From the NCBI GenBank assembly GCA_015657635.1, contig JACDQM010000147.1, positions 1 through 64,000 on the forward strand: a stretch of 64,000 nt of DNA. Reading direction: 5' to 3'. Below, one piece after another: positions 45,157 to 56,745 of the stretch. Origin of the DNA: Roseateles sp. GTDB taxonomy: Bacteria > Pseudomonadota > Gammaproteobacteria > Burkholderiales > Burkholderiaceae_C. The position numbers and the translations under genes are program-made. How positions within the stretch are numbered: the first letter of the stretch is position 1; each line of letters begins with the position of its first letter. The notes beneath the pieces were generated by a model. The model did no database searches and was not told the DNA's origin. It saw nothing but the letters and a program-made list of their open reading frames with translations.

Positions 45157-47487
45157 ATGGTTGAAATCGAACTCGACGGCAAGAAGATTGAGGTTCTGGA
45201 AGGCAGCATGGTCATGCATGCCGCCGAAAAGGCCGGAACCTACATCCCGCACTTCTGCTATCACAAGAAGCTCTCCATCGCCGCCAACTGCCGCATGTGC
45301 CTGGTGGACGTGGAGAAGGCGCCCAAGCCGATGCCCGCCTGCGCGACTCCGGTGACGCAAGGCATGATCGTGCGGACCAAGAGTGAGAAAGCCATCAAGG
45401 CCCAGCAAGGCGTGATGGAGTTCCTGCTGATCAACCACCCGCTGGATTGCCCGATCTGTGACCAGGGCGGCGAGTGCCAGTTGCAGGATATTGCTGTCGG
45501 CTACGGCGGCAGCCAGTCGCGCTACACCGAAGAAAAGCGCGTGGTGTTCCACAAGAACATCGGGCCGCTCGTTTCCATGGAGGAAATGAGCCGCTGCATC
45601 CATTGCACGCGTTGCGTGCGTTTCGGCCAGGAAATTGCCGGTCAGATGGAACTGGGCATGGCCCACCGCGGCGAGCACAGCGAGATCCAGACCTTTGTCG
45701 GCCGCACGGTGAACTCCGAGTTGTCGGGCAATATGATCGACATCTGCCCCGTCGGCGCACTGACCAGCAAGCCCTTCCGCTACAGCGCCCGCACCTGGGA
45801 GCTCGCACGACGCAAGAGCGTCAGCCCGCATGACTCGACCGGTGCCAACCTGATCGTCCAGGTCAAGGGCAATCAGGTGATGCGCGTCGTTCCGCTTGAG
45901 AACGAGGCCGTCAACGAGTGCTGGATCGCCGACCGCGACCGCTTCTCCTATGAGGCGCTGAACAGCGAAGCGCGCCTCACCCAGCCCATGATCAAGCAGG
46001 GCGGCGCCTGGAAGACGGTCGACTGGACGACAGCGCTTGAGTACGTGGCCAACGGCCTGAAACAGATCAAGAACGATCACGGTGCGTCGGCCATCGGCGC
46101 GCTGGGCTCGGCCCACAGCACGGTCGAAGAGTTGCATCTGCTGACGCAACTGGTGCGCGGACTCGGCAGCGAGAACATCGACTACCGACTGCGCCACGCC
46201 GACTTCGGCAACCGTGCGACTGACGGCAAGGCACTGTGGCTGGGCACCGCGATCGAGTCGCTGTCGACCCTTGACCGCGCGCTGGTGGTCGGATCCTTCC
46301 TGCGCAAGGACCATCCGCTGTTTGCGCAGCGCCTGCGTCAGGCCGCCCGGCATGGCGCGCAGATCCTGAGCATCAATGCTTCGGCTGAAGACTGGCTGAT
46401 GCCCGTCGCTGCGCGTCTGACCGCCGCCCCGTCGGATTGGGCCCAGGCGCTGGCTGATGTGGCCGCGGCGATTGCCGCCGCCACTGGCGTGAGCGCTCCG
46501 GTCGCTGGCCAGGCCAGCGAAACAGCCCAAGCCATTGCCGACGCGCTCTTGTCGGGTCAGCACAAAGCCATTCTGCTGGGCAATGCCGCAGCCCAGCATC
46601 CGCAAGCTGCGAGCCTGCTGGCCTTGGCGAACTGGATCGGCGCCCAGACCGGCGCCAGCGTCGGCTACCTCACTGAAGACGCCAACTCGGTTGGTGCGCA
46701 GTTGGTGAATGCCTTGCCAGGGCAGGGCGGCTTGAATGCTGGCCAGATGCTCGGCGATGCCGGCCTGAAGGCGATGCTGTTGCTGAACGTCGATCCTGTG
46801 CTGGACGGGGCAAACCCGGCCGCTGCGACTCAGGCCCTGGCCCAAGCTGAGATGGTCGTGGTGTTGAGCCCGTTCAAGACAGGCCTCGACTATGCCGATG
46901 TGCTTTTGCCGACGGCACCGTTCACCGAAACCTCCGGCACCTTCGTCAATGCTGAAGGCCGCGCACAGAGTTTCGTCGGCGTCGTCAAGCCGCAGGGCGA
47001 AACCCGCCCCGGCTGGAAGATCCTGCGCGTGTTGGGCAATCTGCTTGGGCTGTCCACCTTCGCCCAAGAAAGCTCTGAACAAGTCCGCAACGAAGCCTTG
47101 GGCGTCGACACCGCGGCCCTGGCTGCGCGTTTGTCGAACGCCACTTCGGCTGCCCCGGCGATCGCAGGGGGCGCTTCAGGCCTGCAGCGTCTGAGCCCCG
47201 TGCCGATCTACGCGACGGATGCCTTGGTGCGCAATGCGAGCTCGCTGCAACTGACCACCGACGCCAAGCAATCGGCCATCGCCGGCGTGTCCACGGCCTT
47301 GTGGAACCAATTGGGCCTGCAAGCCGGTGGTCGCGTGCGCATCAGCCAGGAAGGTGCCGGCAGCGCAGAGCTTGACGCTCAACTCGAAGCCGACCTGGCT
47401 GATCCGGTCGTGCGCGTCCCGGCGGGCCTGCCCGATACCGCTGCCCTGGGCCCGATGTTCGGCGCCTTGATCGTCACCAAGGCCTGA
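45157..47487 (+). CDS. nuoG: NADH-quinone oxidoreductase subunit G
   Basis: Largest peripheral-arm subunit, 776 residues. N-terminal 2Fe-2S site ([20 protein letters not shown]), the His-ligated N5 region ([14 protein letters not shown]) and N4 motif ([13 protein letters not shown]) lie in the first 200 residues, followed by a molybdopterin-oxidoreductase-like domain that carries no cofactor. The last third is variable and Ala-rich. Spacing to nuoH is 16 bp. Confidence 0.97.
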   Translation: MVEIELDGKKIEVLEGSMVMHAAEKAGTYIPHFCYHKKLSIAANCRMCLVDVEKAPKPMPACATPVTQGMIVRTKSEKAIKAQQGVMEFLLINHPLDCPICDQGGECQLQDIAVGYGGSQSRYTEEKRVVFHKNIGPLVSMEEMSRCIHCTRCVRFGQEIAGQMELGMAHRGEHSEIQTFVGRTVNSELSGNMIDICPVGALTSKPFRYSARTWELARRKSVSPHDSTGANLIVQVKGNQVMRVVPLENEAVNECWIADRDRFSYEALNSEARLTQPMIKQGGAWKTVDWTTALEYVANGLKQIKNDHGASAIGALGSAHSTVEELHLLTQLVRGLGSENIDYRLRHADFGNRATDGKALWLGTAIESLSTLDRALVVGSFLRKDHPLFAQRLRQAARHGAQILSINASAEDWLMPVAARLTAAPSDWAQALADVAAAIAAATGVSAPVAGQASETAQAIADALLSGQHKAILLGNAAAQHPQAASLLALANWIGAQTGASVGYLTEDANSVGAQLVNALPGQGGLNAGQMLGDAGLKAMLLLNVDPVLDGANPAAATQALAQAEMVVVLSPFKTGLDYADVLLPTAPFTETSGTFVNAEGRAQSFVGVVKPQGETRPGWKILRVLGNLLGLSTFAQESSEQVRNEALGVDTAALAARLSNATSAAPAIAGGASGLQRLSPVPIYATDALVRNASSLQLTTDAKQSAIAGVSTALWNQLGLQAGGRVRISQEGAGSAELDAQLEADLADPVVRVPAGLPDTAALGPMFGALIVTKA

Positions 47488-47503
47488 GGCGAGGAACATC
47501 CCC

Positions 47504-48601
47504 ATGATCGAAACCCTCTACCAATCCGGCAGCGCCCTGCTGGGCGGTTTCTGGCCCGTGGTCTGGAGCCTGATCAAGATCATCGCGGTGGTTGCGCCGC
47601 TGATGCTCTGCGTGGCTTACCTGACGCTGTGGGAGCGCAAGGCCATCGGCTGGTCGCAAATCCGCCCTGGCCCGAACCGCGTCGGCCCCTACGGTCTGCT
47701 GACCCCGATTGCCGACGCAGTGAAGCTGATCTTCAAGGAGATCATCGTCCCGACAGCGGCGAGCAAGGGCCTGTTCTTCCTCGGCCCGATCATGACCATC
47801 ATGCCGGCGCTGGCTGCCTGGGCGGTGATTCCGTTCGGCCCGGATGCTGCGGTCGCCAACGTGAATGCCGGCCTGCTGTTCCTGATGGCCATCACCTCGC
47901 TGGAGGTCTATGGCGTCATCATCGCCGGCTGGGCCTCGAACTCGAAGTACGCCTTCCTCGGCGCGCTGCGCGCCTCGGCGCAGATGGTGTCCTACGAAAT
48001 CGCAATGGGCTTCTGCCTGGTGATCGTGCTGATGGTGTCGGGCAGCATGTACATGACGGACATCGTCGTGCTGCAGACCAAGGGCATGTTCGCCGACATG
48101 GGCCTGACCTTCCTGTCGTGGAACTGGTTGCCGCTGCTGCCGATCTTCGTCGTCTACTTCATCTCCGGCCTGGCCGAGACCAACCGTCACCCGTTTGACG
48201 TGGTTGAAGGCGAATCGGAAATCGTGGCCGGCCACATGATCGAGTACTCGGGCATGTCGTTCGCGATGTTCTTCCTGGCTGAGTACGCCAACATGATCCT
48301 GGTCTCGGCACTGGCCGTGATCCTGTTCCTGGGCGGCTGGTCGGCACCGATCTCGTTCAGCCTGCTTGGCATGGAGACACCGAGCTTCATCCAGAACACG
48401 ATGGCGTTCTGGAACTGGGCCTGGCTGTTCGGCAAGACCTTCTTTGTCGTGACGCTGTTCCTCTGGGTCCGCGCCACATTCCCGCGCTTCCGCTATGACC
48501 AGATCATGCGTCTGGGCTGGAAGATCTTCATTCCTGTGACTCTGATCTGGCTGGTCGTCGTCGGCCTGTGGATCCAGTCCCCGTTCAATATCTGGAAGTG
48601 A
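47504..48601 (+). CDS. nuoH: NADH-quinone oxidoreductase subunit H
   Basis: Membrane subunit at the junction with the peripheral arm, forming the quinone entry channel, 365 residues and about eight helices. [20 protein letters not shown] and [20 protein letters not shown] are diagnostic. Full length and in frame. Confidence 0.98.
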   Translation: MIETLYQSGSALLGGFWPVVWSLIKIIAVVAPLMLCVAYLTLWERKAIGWSQIRPGPNRVGPYGLLTPIADAVKLIFKEIIVPTAASKGLFFLGPIMTIMPALAAWAVIPFGPDAAVANVNAGLLFLMAITSLEVYGVIIAGWASNSKYAFLGALRASAQMVSYEIAMGFCLVIVLMVSGSMYMTDIVVLQTKGMFADMGLTFLSWNWLPLLPIFVVYFISGLAETNRHPFDVVEGESEIVAGHMIEYSGMSFAMFFLAEYANMILVSALAVILFLGGWSAPISFSLLGMETPSFIQNTMAFWNWAWLFGKTFFVVTLFLWVRATFPRFRYDQIMRLGWKIFIPVTLIWLVVVGLWIQSPFNIWK

Positions 48602-48611
48602 GTCTGCAGCA

Positions 48612-49100
48612 ATGAGCTCCTTCAGCCATTTCGTCAAGAGCTTCATGCTCACCGAGCTGTTCAAGGGCATGGCCCTGACAGGTCGGCATTTCCTGTCGCG
48701 AAACATCACGGTGCAGTTCCCCGAGGAAAAGACGCCGCTGTCGCCGCGCTTCCGTGGCCTGCACGCACTGCGCCGTTATGAAAACGGGGAAGAGCGCTGC
48801 ATCGCTTGCAAGCTGTGCGAAGCCGTCTGCCCCGCGATGGCGATCACCATCGAAAGCGATGTGCGCGCTGATGGATCGCGTCGCACCACCCGCTACGACA
48901 TCGACCTGACCAAGTGCATCTTCTGCGGCTTCTGCGAGGAAAGCTGCCCGGTGGATTCGATCGTCGAAACCAATATCTTCGAGTACCACGGCGAGAAGCG
49001 CGGCGACCTCTACTTCACCAAAGAGATGCTGCTGGCTGTCGGGGATCGCTTCGAACCAGAAATCGCTGCCAGCAAGGAGGCCGACGCCAAGTACCGCTGA
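48612..49100 (+). CDS. nuoI: NADH-quinone oxidoreductase subunit I
   Basis: Ferredoxin-like subunit with clusters N6a and N6b, 162 residues. Two motifs are seen: [16 protein letters not shown] and [18 protein letters not shown]. The amphipathic N terminus ([20 protein letters not shown]) lies on the membrane. It ends 59 bp before nuoJ. Confidence 0.98.
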   Translation: MSSFSHFVKSFMLTELFKGMALTGRHFLSRNITVQFPEEKTPLSPRFRGLHALRRYENGEERCIACKLCEAVCPAMAITIESDVRADGSRRTTRYDIDLTKCIFCGFCEESCPVDSIVETNIFEYHGEKRGDLYFTKEMLLAVGDRFEPEIAASKEADAKYR

Positions 49101-49159
49101 AGCCTGCTCGTCCGGCCCACAAACCGGACGCAAGCTTGAGCCGTGCCTGCGGGAATCGC

Positions 49160-49795
49160 ATGGACACCATCACCGCGCTCTTCTACGTTTTCTCGATCGT
49201 GCTCCTGGGGGCCGCGTTCCGCGTGATCACCGCACGCAGCACCGTCCACTCGGCCCTGTTCCTGATCCTGGCCTTCTTCAGCGCGTCCTGCATCTGGATG
49301 CTGCTGAAGGCCGAGTTCCTGGCCATCACCCTGGTGCTGGTCTATATCGGCGCCGTCATGGTGCTGTTCCTGTTCGTCGTGATGATGCTGGATATCGGCT
49401 CAGATCGGGTGCGCGAGGGCTTTTACAAGCACCTGCCGCTGGCCGGCTTCGTCGGCGCGCTGATCGCGCTGGAGATGGCGGCCATCCTGATGAGCGGCTT
49501 CCGCGTCAGCAATGCACCTGAGTTGAGCCCGGCCGCCGCCAAGCTGGGCAATACCAAGCTGCTCGGCATCGAGATCTACACCCACTACCTGTACCCGCTG
49601 CAGATCGCTGCGGTGCTGCTGCTGGTGGCGATCATCGCGGCGATTGCGCTCACGCTGCGCCAGCGCAAGGACTCGCGCTACCAGAACCCGGCGGAACAGG
49701 TGAAGGTCACCAAGGCAGACCGCCTGCGCATCATCAAAGTCAAGCCAACGGTCGAAGCACCGACGGCCGACAACAACAGCAACGGAGGCGTCTGA
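49160..49795 (+). CDS. nuoJ: NADH-quinone oxidoreductase subunit J
   Basis: Five-helix membrane subunit, 211 residues. [20 protein letters not shown] contains the conserved pi-bulge helix. The ATG at 49160 ([20 protein letters not shown]) is the family start. The charged C-terminal tail (about 165-211) is a betaproteobacterial extension. Its TGA overlaps the nuoK ATG by one base. Confidence 0.97.
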   Translation: MDTITALFYVFSIVLLGAAFRVITARSTVHSALFLILAFFSASCIWMLLKAEFLAITLVLVYIGAVMVLFLFVVMMLDIGSDRVREGFYKHLPLAGFVGALIALEMAAILMSGFRVSNAPELSPAAAKLGNTKLLGIEIYTHYLYPLQIAAVLLLVAIIAAIALTLRQRKDSRYQNPAEQVKVTKADRLRIIKVKPTVEAPTADNNSNGGV

Positions 49796-50106
49796 TGGCC
49801 GGATTGACTCTCGGGCATTTCCTGACGCTGGGCGCAATCCTGTTTGCGCTGTCGGTGATCGGCATCTTCCTGAACCGCAAGAACCTGATCGTGCTGCTGA
49901 TGGCCATCGAGCTGATGCTGCTGGCGGTCAACCTGAACTTCGTGGCCTTTTCGCACTATCTGGGCGATATGGCGGGACAAGTCTTCGTCTTCTTCATCCT
50001 CACCGTGGCGGCCGCTGAGTCGGCCATCGGTCTGGCGATTCTGGTGGTCGTATTCCGCAACCGCGCCAGCATCAATGTGGAAGAACTGGACGCCTTGAAG
50101 GGCTAA
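49795..50106 (+). CDS. nuoK: NADH-quinone oxidoreductase subunit K
   Basis: Three-helix proton-channel subunit, 103 residues. It has the buried glutamates in [19 protein letters not shown] and [17 protein letters not shown]. It overlaps nuoJ by one base; nuoL starts 7 bp after its stop. Confidence 0.97.
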   Translation: MAGLTLGHFLTLGAILFALSVIGIFLNRKNLIVLLMAIELMLLAVNLNFVAFSHYLGDMAGQVFVFFILTVAAAESAIGLAILVVVFRNRASINVEELDALKG

Positions 50107-50113
50107 GCAGAAC

Positions 50114-52158
50114 ATGTCCGCAACACTCTCACAGAACATGCTGCTGGCGGTGCCGCTGGCACCGCTGGTTGGCGCCATCGTCGCCGGATTCTTCGGCAAT
50201 CTGATCGGCCGCCGCCTGACGCACTGGGTCACGATCCTGGGCGTCCTGATCGCCTTCATCATCTCGGCGATGACGCTGAAGTCGGTCGCCATCGATGGCG
50301 CGCGCTTCAACCAGACGCTCTATGAGTGGATGGTCATCGGCGGCCTGAAGATGGAAGTCGGCTTCCTGGTCGACGGCCTGAGCGCGATGATGATGTGCGT
50401 GGTGACCTTCGTGTCGCTGATGGTGCACATCTACACCATCGGCTACATGGAAGAAGATCCGGGCTACCAGCGCTTCTTCAGCTACATCTCGCTGTTCACC
50501 TTCTCGATGTTGATGCTCGTGATGAGCAACAACATGCTGCAGCTGTTCTTCGGCTGGGAAGCGGTGGGCCTGGTGTCCTATCTGTTGATCGGCTTCTGGT
50601 ACACCAAGCCGACCGCCATCTTCGCCAATATGAAGGCCTTCCTGGTCAACCGGGTCGGCGACTTCGGCTTCATCCTCGGCATTGGCCTGCTGGTGGCCTA
50701 TGGCGGCTCGCTGAACTACACCGAGACCTTTGCCAAGGCCGGCGAACTCTCGCAGATCAAGTTCAACATGCCGCTGTGGGGCAGCGACTGGATGATGCTG
50801 ACGGTGGCCTGCATCTGCCTGTTCATCGGTGCGATGGGCAAGAGCGCTCAGTTCCCGCTGCATGTCTGGCTGCCCGACTCGATGGAAGGCCCGACACCGA
50901 TCTCCGCACTGATCCACGCGGCAACGATGGTGACGGCCGGCATCTTCATGGTGGCGCGCTTCAGCCCGCTGTTCGAGCTGTCGGACACCGCACTGAACTT
51001 CGTGCTGGTGATCGGCGCCATCACCGCGCTGTTCATGGGCTTCCTGGGCATCATCCAGAACGACATCAAGCGCGTGGTGGCCTATTCGACGCTGTCGCAG
51101 CTCGGCTATATGACGGTGGCTCTGGGCGTCTCGGCTTACTCGGTGGCCGTGTTCCACCTGATGACGCATGCCTTCTTCAAGGCCCTGCTGTTCCTCGGCG
51201 CCGGCTCGGTGATCATCGGCATGCACCATGACCAGGACATCCGCAATATGGGCGGCCTGCGCAAGTACATGCCCATCACCTGGATCACCTCCTTGCTGGG
51301 TTCGCTGGCACTGATCGGCACGCCGATGTTCTCGGGTTTCTTCTCGAAGGACTCGATCATCCTGGCCGTCGGTGCGAGCAATCTGCCGGCCGCCAGCTTC
51401 GCCTACTTCGCCGTCGTTGCCGGCGTGTTCGTGACGGCCTTCTATTCCTTCCGCATGTATTTCCTGGTCTTCCACGGCAAGGAAAACTTCCATCACAAGC
51501 CCTTCCCGGGCGAGCATGACCACCACGACGACCATGGCGAACACCATGAGCCGCATGAGTCGCCCTGGGTGGTCACCGCGCCGCTGATCCTGCTGGCCAT
51601 CCCGTCAGTGGCGATCGGTTTCATGGCGATCCAGCCCATGCTGTTCGGCGATCTGTTCAAGGACGCGATCTTCGTCAATCACGACATCCATCAGGCGATG
51701 AAGTACCTGACCGAGCATTTCCATGGCGCTGGTGCGATGGCCTTGCATGGTCTGCAGACGCTGCCGTTCTGGCTCGCGCTGGGTGGTGTCGTGACGGCCT
51801 ATGTGTTCTACATCATTGCACCCGCCATCCCGGCCGCACTGGGCAAGATCCTGCGCCCGCTGATCGTGGTCATGGAGAACAAGTACTTCATGGACTGGAT
51901 CAACGAGAACATCCTGGCGCGTGCGCGCGCGGTCTCGGAACCGGCCTCTGGAAGGGTGGCGATCAGGCCATCATCGACGGCGTGATCGTCAACGGCTCGG
52001 CGCGCATGGTCGGCGGCATTGCCGGCATCGTGCGTCGCGTCCAGACCGGCCACCTCTATTGGTACGCGCTGGTGATGATTCTTGGCGTGATCGGCCTGAT
52101 GAGCTGGCAGCTGTGGCCCTACATATGGCCCCAATTCAAGGCCTTGGCAGGTCTTTGA
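50114..52158 (+). CDS. nuoL: NADH-quinone oxidoreductase subunit L (one frameshift)
   Basis: Distal antiporter-like proton pump with the long lateral helix. Motifs: FFGWEAVGLVSYLLIGFWY, FPLHVWLPDSMEGPTPISAL and IKRVVAYSTLSQLGYM. The frame breaks near 51938, where GGG seems reduced to GG; restoring it continues RAVSGTGLWKGGDQAIIDGV to LYWYALVMILGVIGLMSWQL and a stop at 52158, giving 681 residues. As written, translation ends at 51985 and misses the last helix. A His-rich loop (HDHHDDHGEHHEPH) lies near residue 475. Confidence 0.95.
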
Positions 52159-52176
52159 ACAGGGCGGAGAACAAGA

Positions 52177-53651
52177 ATGGGATTGCTTAGTCTTGCTATC
52201 TGGTTGCCCATCGTCAGCGGCTTGGTGCTGCTGGCCTTCGGGCGTGACAACCAGGCCAACAACGTGCGCTGGATTGCGCTGATTGCTGCGTTTGCCAGCT
52301 TCGTGGTGACGCTGCCGCTGATCGGTGGTTTCGACACCACGAGCGCCGCGATGCAGTTCAGCGAAAAGCTGCTGTGGATCGAGCGCTTCAACATCCACTA
52401 CCACCTCGGCGTGGATGGCATTTCGATGTGGTTCGTGCCGTTGACCGCCTTCATTACCGTGATCGTGGTGATTGCGGCCTGGGAAGTCATCGAGGAGCGC
52501 GTCAACCAGTACATGGGCGCCTTCCTGATCCTGTCCGGCCTGATGGTGGGCGTGTTCTCGGCACTGGACGGCATGCTGTTCTATGTGTTCTTCGAGGCGA
52601 CGCTGATTCCGATGTACATCATCATCGGCGTCTGGGGCGGCCCGCGGCGCGTCTATGCCGCGTTCAAGTTCTTCCTCTACACCTTGGCCGGCTCGCTGCT
52701 GATGCTGATTGCCCTGCTGTACCTGTACGTCACGTCGGGTGGCAGCTTCGACATCCAGACCTGGCACAAGCTGCCTTTGCCGCTGAACGCACAGACCCTG
52801 CTGTTCTTTGCCTTCTTCGCCGCCTTCTCGGTGAAGGTGCCGATGTGGCCGGTGCACACCTGGCTGCCGGATGCCACGTCGAGGCACCCACCGGCGGCTC
52901 GGTGGTGCTGGCGGCCATCATGCTGAAGCTGGGCGCCTACGGCTTCCTGCGCTTCTCGATGCCGATCGCCCCGGACGCGGCGCGCGAGTTCGACTGGCTG
53001 ATCATCTCGCTGTCACTGATCGCGGTGGTCTACATCGGCCTGGTGGCCCTGGTGCAGCAGGACATGAAGAAGCTGGTGGCCTATTCGTCCATCGCGCACA
53101 TGGGCTTCGTGACGCTGGGCTTCTTCATCTTCAATGAGCTGGGTGTGGCAGGCGCGCTGGTGCAGATGATCTCGCACGGCTTCGTCTCCGGCGCCATGTT
53201 CCTGTGCATCGGCGTGCTGTACGACCGCGTGCACAGCCGCGAGATCGCCTCCTATGGCGGTGTGGTCAACACCATGCCCAAGTTCGCCGCCTTCGCGCTG
53301 CTGTTCGCCATGGCCAATTGCGGCCTGCCCGCGACTGCCGGCTTCGTCGGCGAATGGATGGTGATCCTGGGCACCGTGAAGTACAACTTCTGGCTCGGCG
53401 CCATCGCAGCCTCGGCGCTGATCTTCGGTGCCGCGTACACGCTGTGGATGTACAAGCGCGTCTACTTCGGCGCCATCACCAATGACCATGTGCGTGAACT
53501 CAAGGACATCAACGCCCGCGAATTCACCATGCTGGCCGTGCTGGCCGTTGCCGTGATCTGGATGGGCGTGTACCCCAAACCGTTCACAGACGTGATGCAG
53601 GTCTCGGTCACCGAGCTGCTCAAGCATGTGGCCACCAGCAAACTGAACTGA
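52177..53651 (+). CDS. nuoM: NADH-quinone oxidoreductase subunit M (one frameshift)
   Basis: Antiporter-like proton-pumping subunit. The break is near 52875 in the most conserved stretch: CCC seems reduced to CC, and adding a C restores [20 protein letters not shown]. The second part then runs IMLKLGAYGFLRFSMPIAPD to the stop at 53651. Restored length is 491 residues, normal for NuoM. As written, the first frame ends at 52926. Confidence 0.95.
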
Positions 53652-53665
53652 GGGCCTGACCGAAA

Positions 53666-55143
53666 ATGAACTCCTTCAACTGGCTCGCGGTTTATCCCGA
53701 AATCATTCTGCTGACCATGGCTTGCGTGGTCGCGCTGGTCGACCTCTGGGTGACTGACCCGGAGCGCCGCCCCACCTACTGGCTGACCCAACTGACCCTG
53801 GTGGTCGTGGGTGCCATGCACCTGGCTTACTTCAATGCCGGTGAAACCCAACATGCGATGCAGGGCATGGTCGTCTCCGACCCGATGGGCCATCTGCTGG
53901 CTTTCTTCGCCTGCATCGCCACGCTGGTCACCCTGGTCTATGCCCGTCCCTACGCGGCCGAGCGGGATCTCCTCAAGGGTGAGCTCTTCACCCTCAGCCT
54001 GTTCTCGTTGCTCGGCATCTGCGTGATGCTGCAGGCCTCCAATTTCCTGGTCATCTATCTAGGTCTGGAGTTGATGAGCCTGTCGCTTTACGCCCTGGTG
54101 GCGCTGCGTCGGGATCATGTGATTTCGACCGAAGCGGCGATGAAGTACTTCGTGCTCGGCGCGCTGGCCAGCGGCTTCCTGCTGTACGGTCTGTCGATGA
54201 TGTATGGCGCCACCGGATCGCTGTCGATCCCTGAGGTCTTGCAGGTCGTCACCAGCGGCGCACCGAACAAGTCGGTGTTGGTTTTCGGCGTCGTCTTCAT
54301 CGTCGCCGGCCTGGCCTTCAAGCTCGGCGCTGCGCCATTCCACATGTGGGTGCCGGACGTCTATCAAGGCGCCCGACCGCCGTCACGCTGCTGATCGGCG
54401 CAGCGCCGAAGCTGGCTGCCTTTGCCATCACCATGCGCCTGCTGGTGGAGGGCATGTTGCCGCTCGCCTTCGACTGGCAGCAGATGCTGCTGGTGCTGTC
54501 GGTCGTCTCGCTGGTGACCGGCAACCTCGCCGCCATCGCACAGACCAATCTGAAGCGCATGCTGGCCTACTCGACCATCGCTCAGATGGGCTTCATGTTG
54601 CTGGCCATGGCGGCAGGCGTGATCAACGGCAGCTCGCTGCCGGCGACCAATGCCTACAGCTCGGCGATGTTCTACCTGGTCGTCTATGTGATGACCACGC
54701 TCGGCAGCTTCGGCATCATCTTGCTGATTTCCCGCCACGGCCATGAGGCTGAGGAAATTGCCGACCTCGCCGGTCTGGCCAAGCGCAGCCCCTGGTATGC
54801 CGCGCTGATGACCTTGTTCATGCTGTCGCTGGCCGGCATTCCGCCGACCGCAGGCTTCTACGCCAAGCTGTCGGTGCTGCAAGCCCTGGTTGCCACCGGG
54901 CAGAGCCTGTACATCGGCATGGCGATCGCGGCGGTGGTGATGTCCTTGATCGGCGCCTACTACTACCTGCGTGTCATCAAGACCATGTTCTTCGATGCAT
55001 CGACGGACACCGCAGCGCTGCGGGCACCGGCCGATATGCGTGCCGTCCTGTCCATCAACGGCGCAGCCGTGCTGGTGTTCGGTCTGCTGCCCGGCGGGCT
55101 GATGGCCCTGTGCGCCCAGGCCATCAAGGCACTGGGCCACTGA
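53666..55143 (+). CDS. nuoN: NADH-quinone oxidoreductase subunit N (one frameshift)
   Basis: Third antiporter-like proton-pumping subunit. The break is near 54374, where CCCC seems reduced to CCC; adding a C restores [20 protein letters not shown]. Other motifs: YLGLELMSLSLYALVALRRD and NLKRMLAYSTIAQMGFMLLA. Restored length is 492 residues, ending at 55143. As written, the first frame ends at 54394. Last nuo gene; DUF2818 follows. Confidence 0.95.
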
Positions 55144-55165
55144 GCTCGCAGCAAGACCGACTGCC

Positions 55166-55474
55166 ATGAACCAGAGTGCGTTTGTCTGGCTGTTGCTGGC
55201 GCTGATGCTGCTCGCGGCCAATCTTCCCTACATCAGCAACCGCGTGTTGCTGCTGGGCCCGAAGATGAATCCCAAGCCCTTTGCCTGGCGCGCGCTGGAG
55301 CTGGTGCTGCTGGCCGCACTGAGCCTGGCTGCCGGCATGCTGTTCGAGTCGCATCTGGGTCAACGCCATCCACAGGGCTGGGAGTTCTACGCAGCGGTGC
55401 TGTGCCTGTTCGTCACGCTCGGATTCCCTGGCTTTGTCTGGCGCTATCTGCGGCGCGGACGCTATGAGGACTGA
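55166..55474 (+). CDS. DUF2818 family membrane protein
   Basis: A 102-residue integral membrane protein with three predicted helices (about 6-20, 43-60 and 74-93) and a basic C terminus. DUF2818 genes follow nuoN in many betaproteobacteria, so a link to complex I is plausible, but no function is known to me. It starts 22 bp after nuoN and overlaps the NUDIX gene by 11 bp. Confidence 0.85.
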   Translation: MNQSAFVWLLLALMLLAANLPYISNRVLLLGPKMNPKPFAWRALELVLLAALSLAAGMLFESHLGQRHPQGWEFYAAVLCLFVTLGFPGFVWRYLRRGRYED

Positions 55475-56069
55475 CGGCGAAGACGACAAGGCGGCTGAAC
55501 TGGCGCGCCTGCAGGAGCGGCAACTCGACTCCAGCCAGGTCTATCAAGGTCATTTTCTGGACGTGCGGCGCGATAGCGTGGTGCTGCCGAATGGCAAGCA
55601 GGCCTCGCGCGAGTACATCGTCCATCCCGGCGCAGTGATGATCGTGCCCCTCTTGGACGACGGGCGTCTGGTTCTGGAGCGCCAGTACCGCTATCCGATG
55701 CAGCGGGTGATGCTGGAGTTTCCGGCCGGCAAGCTCGATCCCGCTGAACCTGCGCTGGCATGCGCCCGCCGCGAACTCGCCGAAGAAACCGGCTACACCG
55801 CCTCGGCCTGGGCCCATGCCGGGGTGCTGCACAACGCCATCGCCTATTCCGACGAGAGCATCGAGATCTTCTTCGCTCGCGGCCTGCGCGCCGGCGCACG
55901 CCAGCTTGATGACGGCGAGTTCCTCGATGTCGTCTTCCACAGCGCTGAAGAGCTGGACGCCTTGGCCGCCGCAGGCCAGCTGACTGACGCCAAGACGCTG
56001 ATCGGCCTGCTGTGGCTGCAGCGCTGGCAGTCGGGTGCATGGACATTGGACTGGCAGAACACCCCCTGA
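55464..56069 (+). CDS. NUDIX hydrolase, ADP-ribose pyrophosphatase type
   Basis: Cleaves nucleoside diphosphate derivatives, most likely ADP-ribose, 201 residues. The NUDIX box is ACARRELAEETGY preceded by GKLDPAEP, with the catalytic Glu pair in REL-EE. The start ATG at 55464 lies inside the DUF2818 gene (11-bp overlap), implying coupled translation. A link to NAD turnover next to the NADH dehydrogenase operon is suggestive only. Confidence 0.88.
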   Translation: MRTDGEDDKAAELARLQERQLDSSQVYQGHFLDVRRDSVVLPNGKQASREYIVHPGAVMIVPLLDDGRLVLERQYRYPMQRVMLEFPAGKLDPAEPALACARRELAEETGYTASAWAHAGVLHNAIAYSDESIEIFFARGLRAGARQLDDGEFLDVVFHSAEELDALAAAGQLTDAKTLIGLLWLQRWQSGAWTLDWQNTP

Positions 56070-56094
56070 GCCTGCTGCGTCCTATCATCGTCCC

Positions 56095-56586
56095 ATGCTT
56101 GTTCTCAATCTCGCCTGCGCGGCTGGCCATCGTTTTGAAGGATGGTTCGGCTCGAGCGCAGACTACGAAATCCAGCAGCAAGGCAAGCTGCTGACTTGCC
56201 CCGTTTGCGGCCATGACCAGGTCCAGCGCCTGCCCAGCGCGCCGCGCTTGAACGTCTCGCATCTGCGCGAGTCCCGGCCCAATGCAGAAGCCGAGGCCAC
56301 GACGCTGCCCGCCGCTGGCATCGCCCCGACCGACCCGGCGCAGGCCTCGACTGAACGGCTGCACCAGCAACTGCAGGCCCTGGCCCAACAGGCCGTTGCG
56401 CAAGTCCTCGCACAGACCGAGGACGTCGGTCAGCGCTTTGCCGAAGAAGCCCGTCGCATCCACTACGGCGAAACTCAGGCGCGCGGCATCCGCGGACAGA
56501 CCTCGCTGAAGGAAGCGCATGCGCTGCAGGAAGAGGGCATCGAGCTGCTCCCCTTGCCGCTGCTGGACAAGCGCGATCTGCAGTAG
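56095..56586 (+). CDS. DUF1178 family protein
   Basis: A 163-residue soluble protein. The N terminus has a zinc-ribbon-like pattern: NLACAAGHRFEGWFGSSADY, then LLTCPVCGHDQVQRLPSAPR, with three Cys and a His as possible ligands. A low-complexity linker (about 65-85) joins a helical C-terminal half ending in GIELLPLPLLDKRDL. DUF1178 members sit near nuo or NUDIX genes in alpha- and betaproteobacteria; function unknown. Confidence 0.82.
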   Translation: MLVLNLACAAGHRFEGWFGSSADYEIQQQGKLLTCPVCGHDQVQRLPSAPRLNVSHLRESRPNAEAEATTLPAAGIAPTDPAQASTERLHQQLQALAQQAVAQVLAQTEDVGQRFAEEARRIHYGETQARGIRGQTSLKEAHALQEEGIELLPLPLLDKRDLQ

Positions 56587-56745
56587 GGCCAAGGCCCGGC
56601 GCTGGCGAGTCATCCGCTGAAACCGCAGTTCGCGAACGCCGGCCTTGCGTTCGTCGCACGCCGATGCGTCGGGACACACGCTGCGTGGCAAGATCCGCCG
56701 CTTCAGAACGGGGGCGAAGCGCCTCCCACCGCCGGAGATCCAGGA

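Noticed and set aside
45121-47082. A 653-codon open frame antisense to nuoG, and a 684-codon one antisense to nuoC-nuoD (41222-43276)
   Set aside because: The nuo genes on the other strand are unmistakable and the antisense products look like reversed coding sequence.
51930-54380. Programmed frameshifting in nuoL, nuoM and nuoN
   Set aside because: No slippery heptamer with a downstream stimulator is evident, the breaks are at unrelated positions, and complex I genes are not known to use it.
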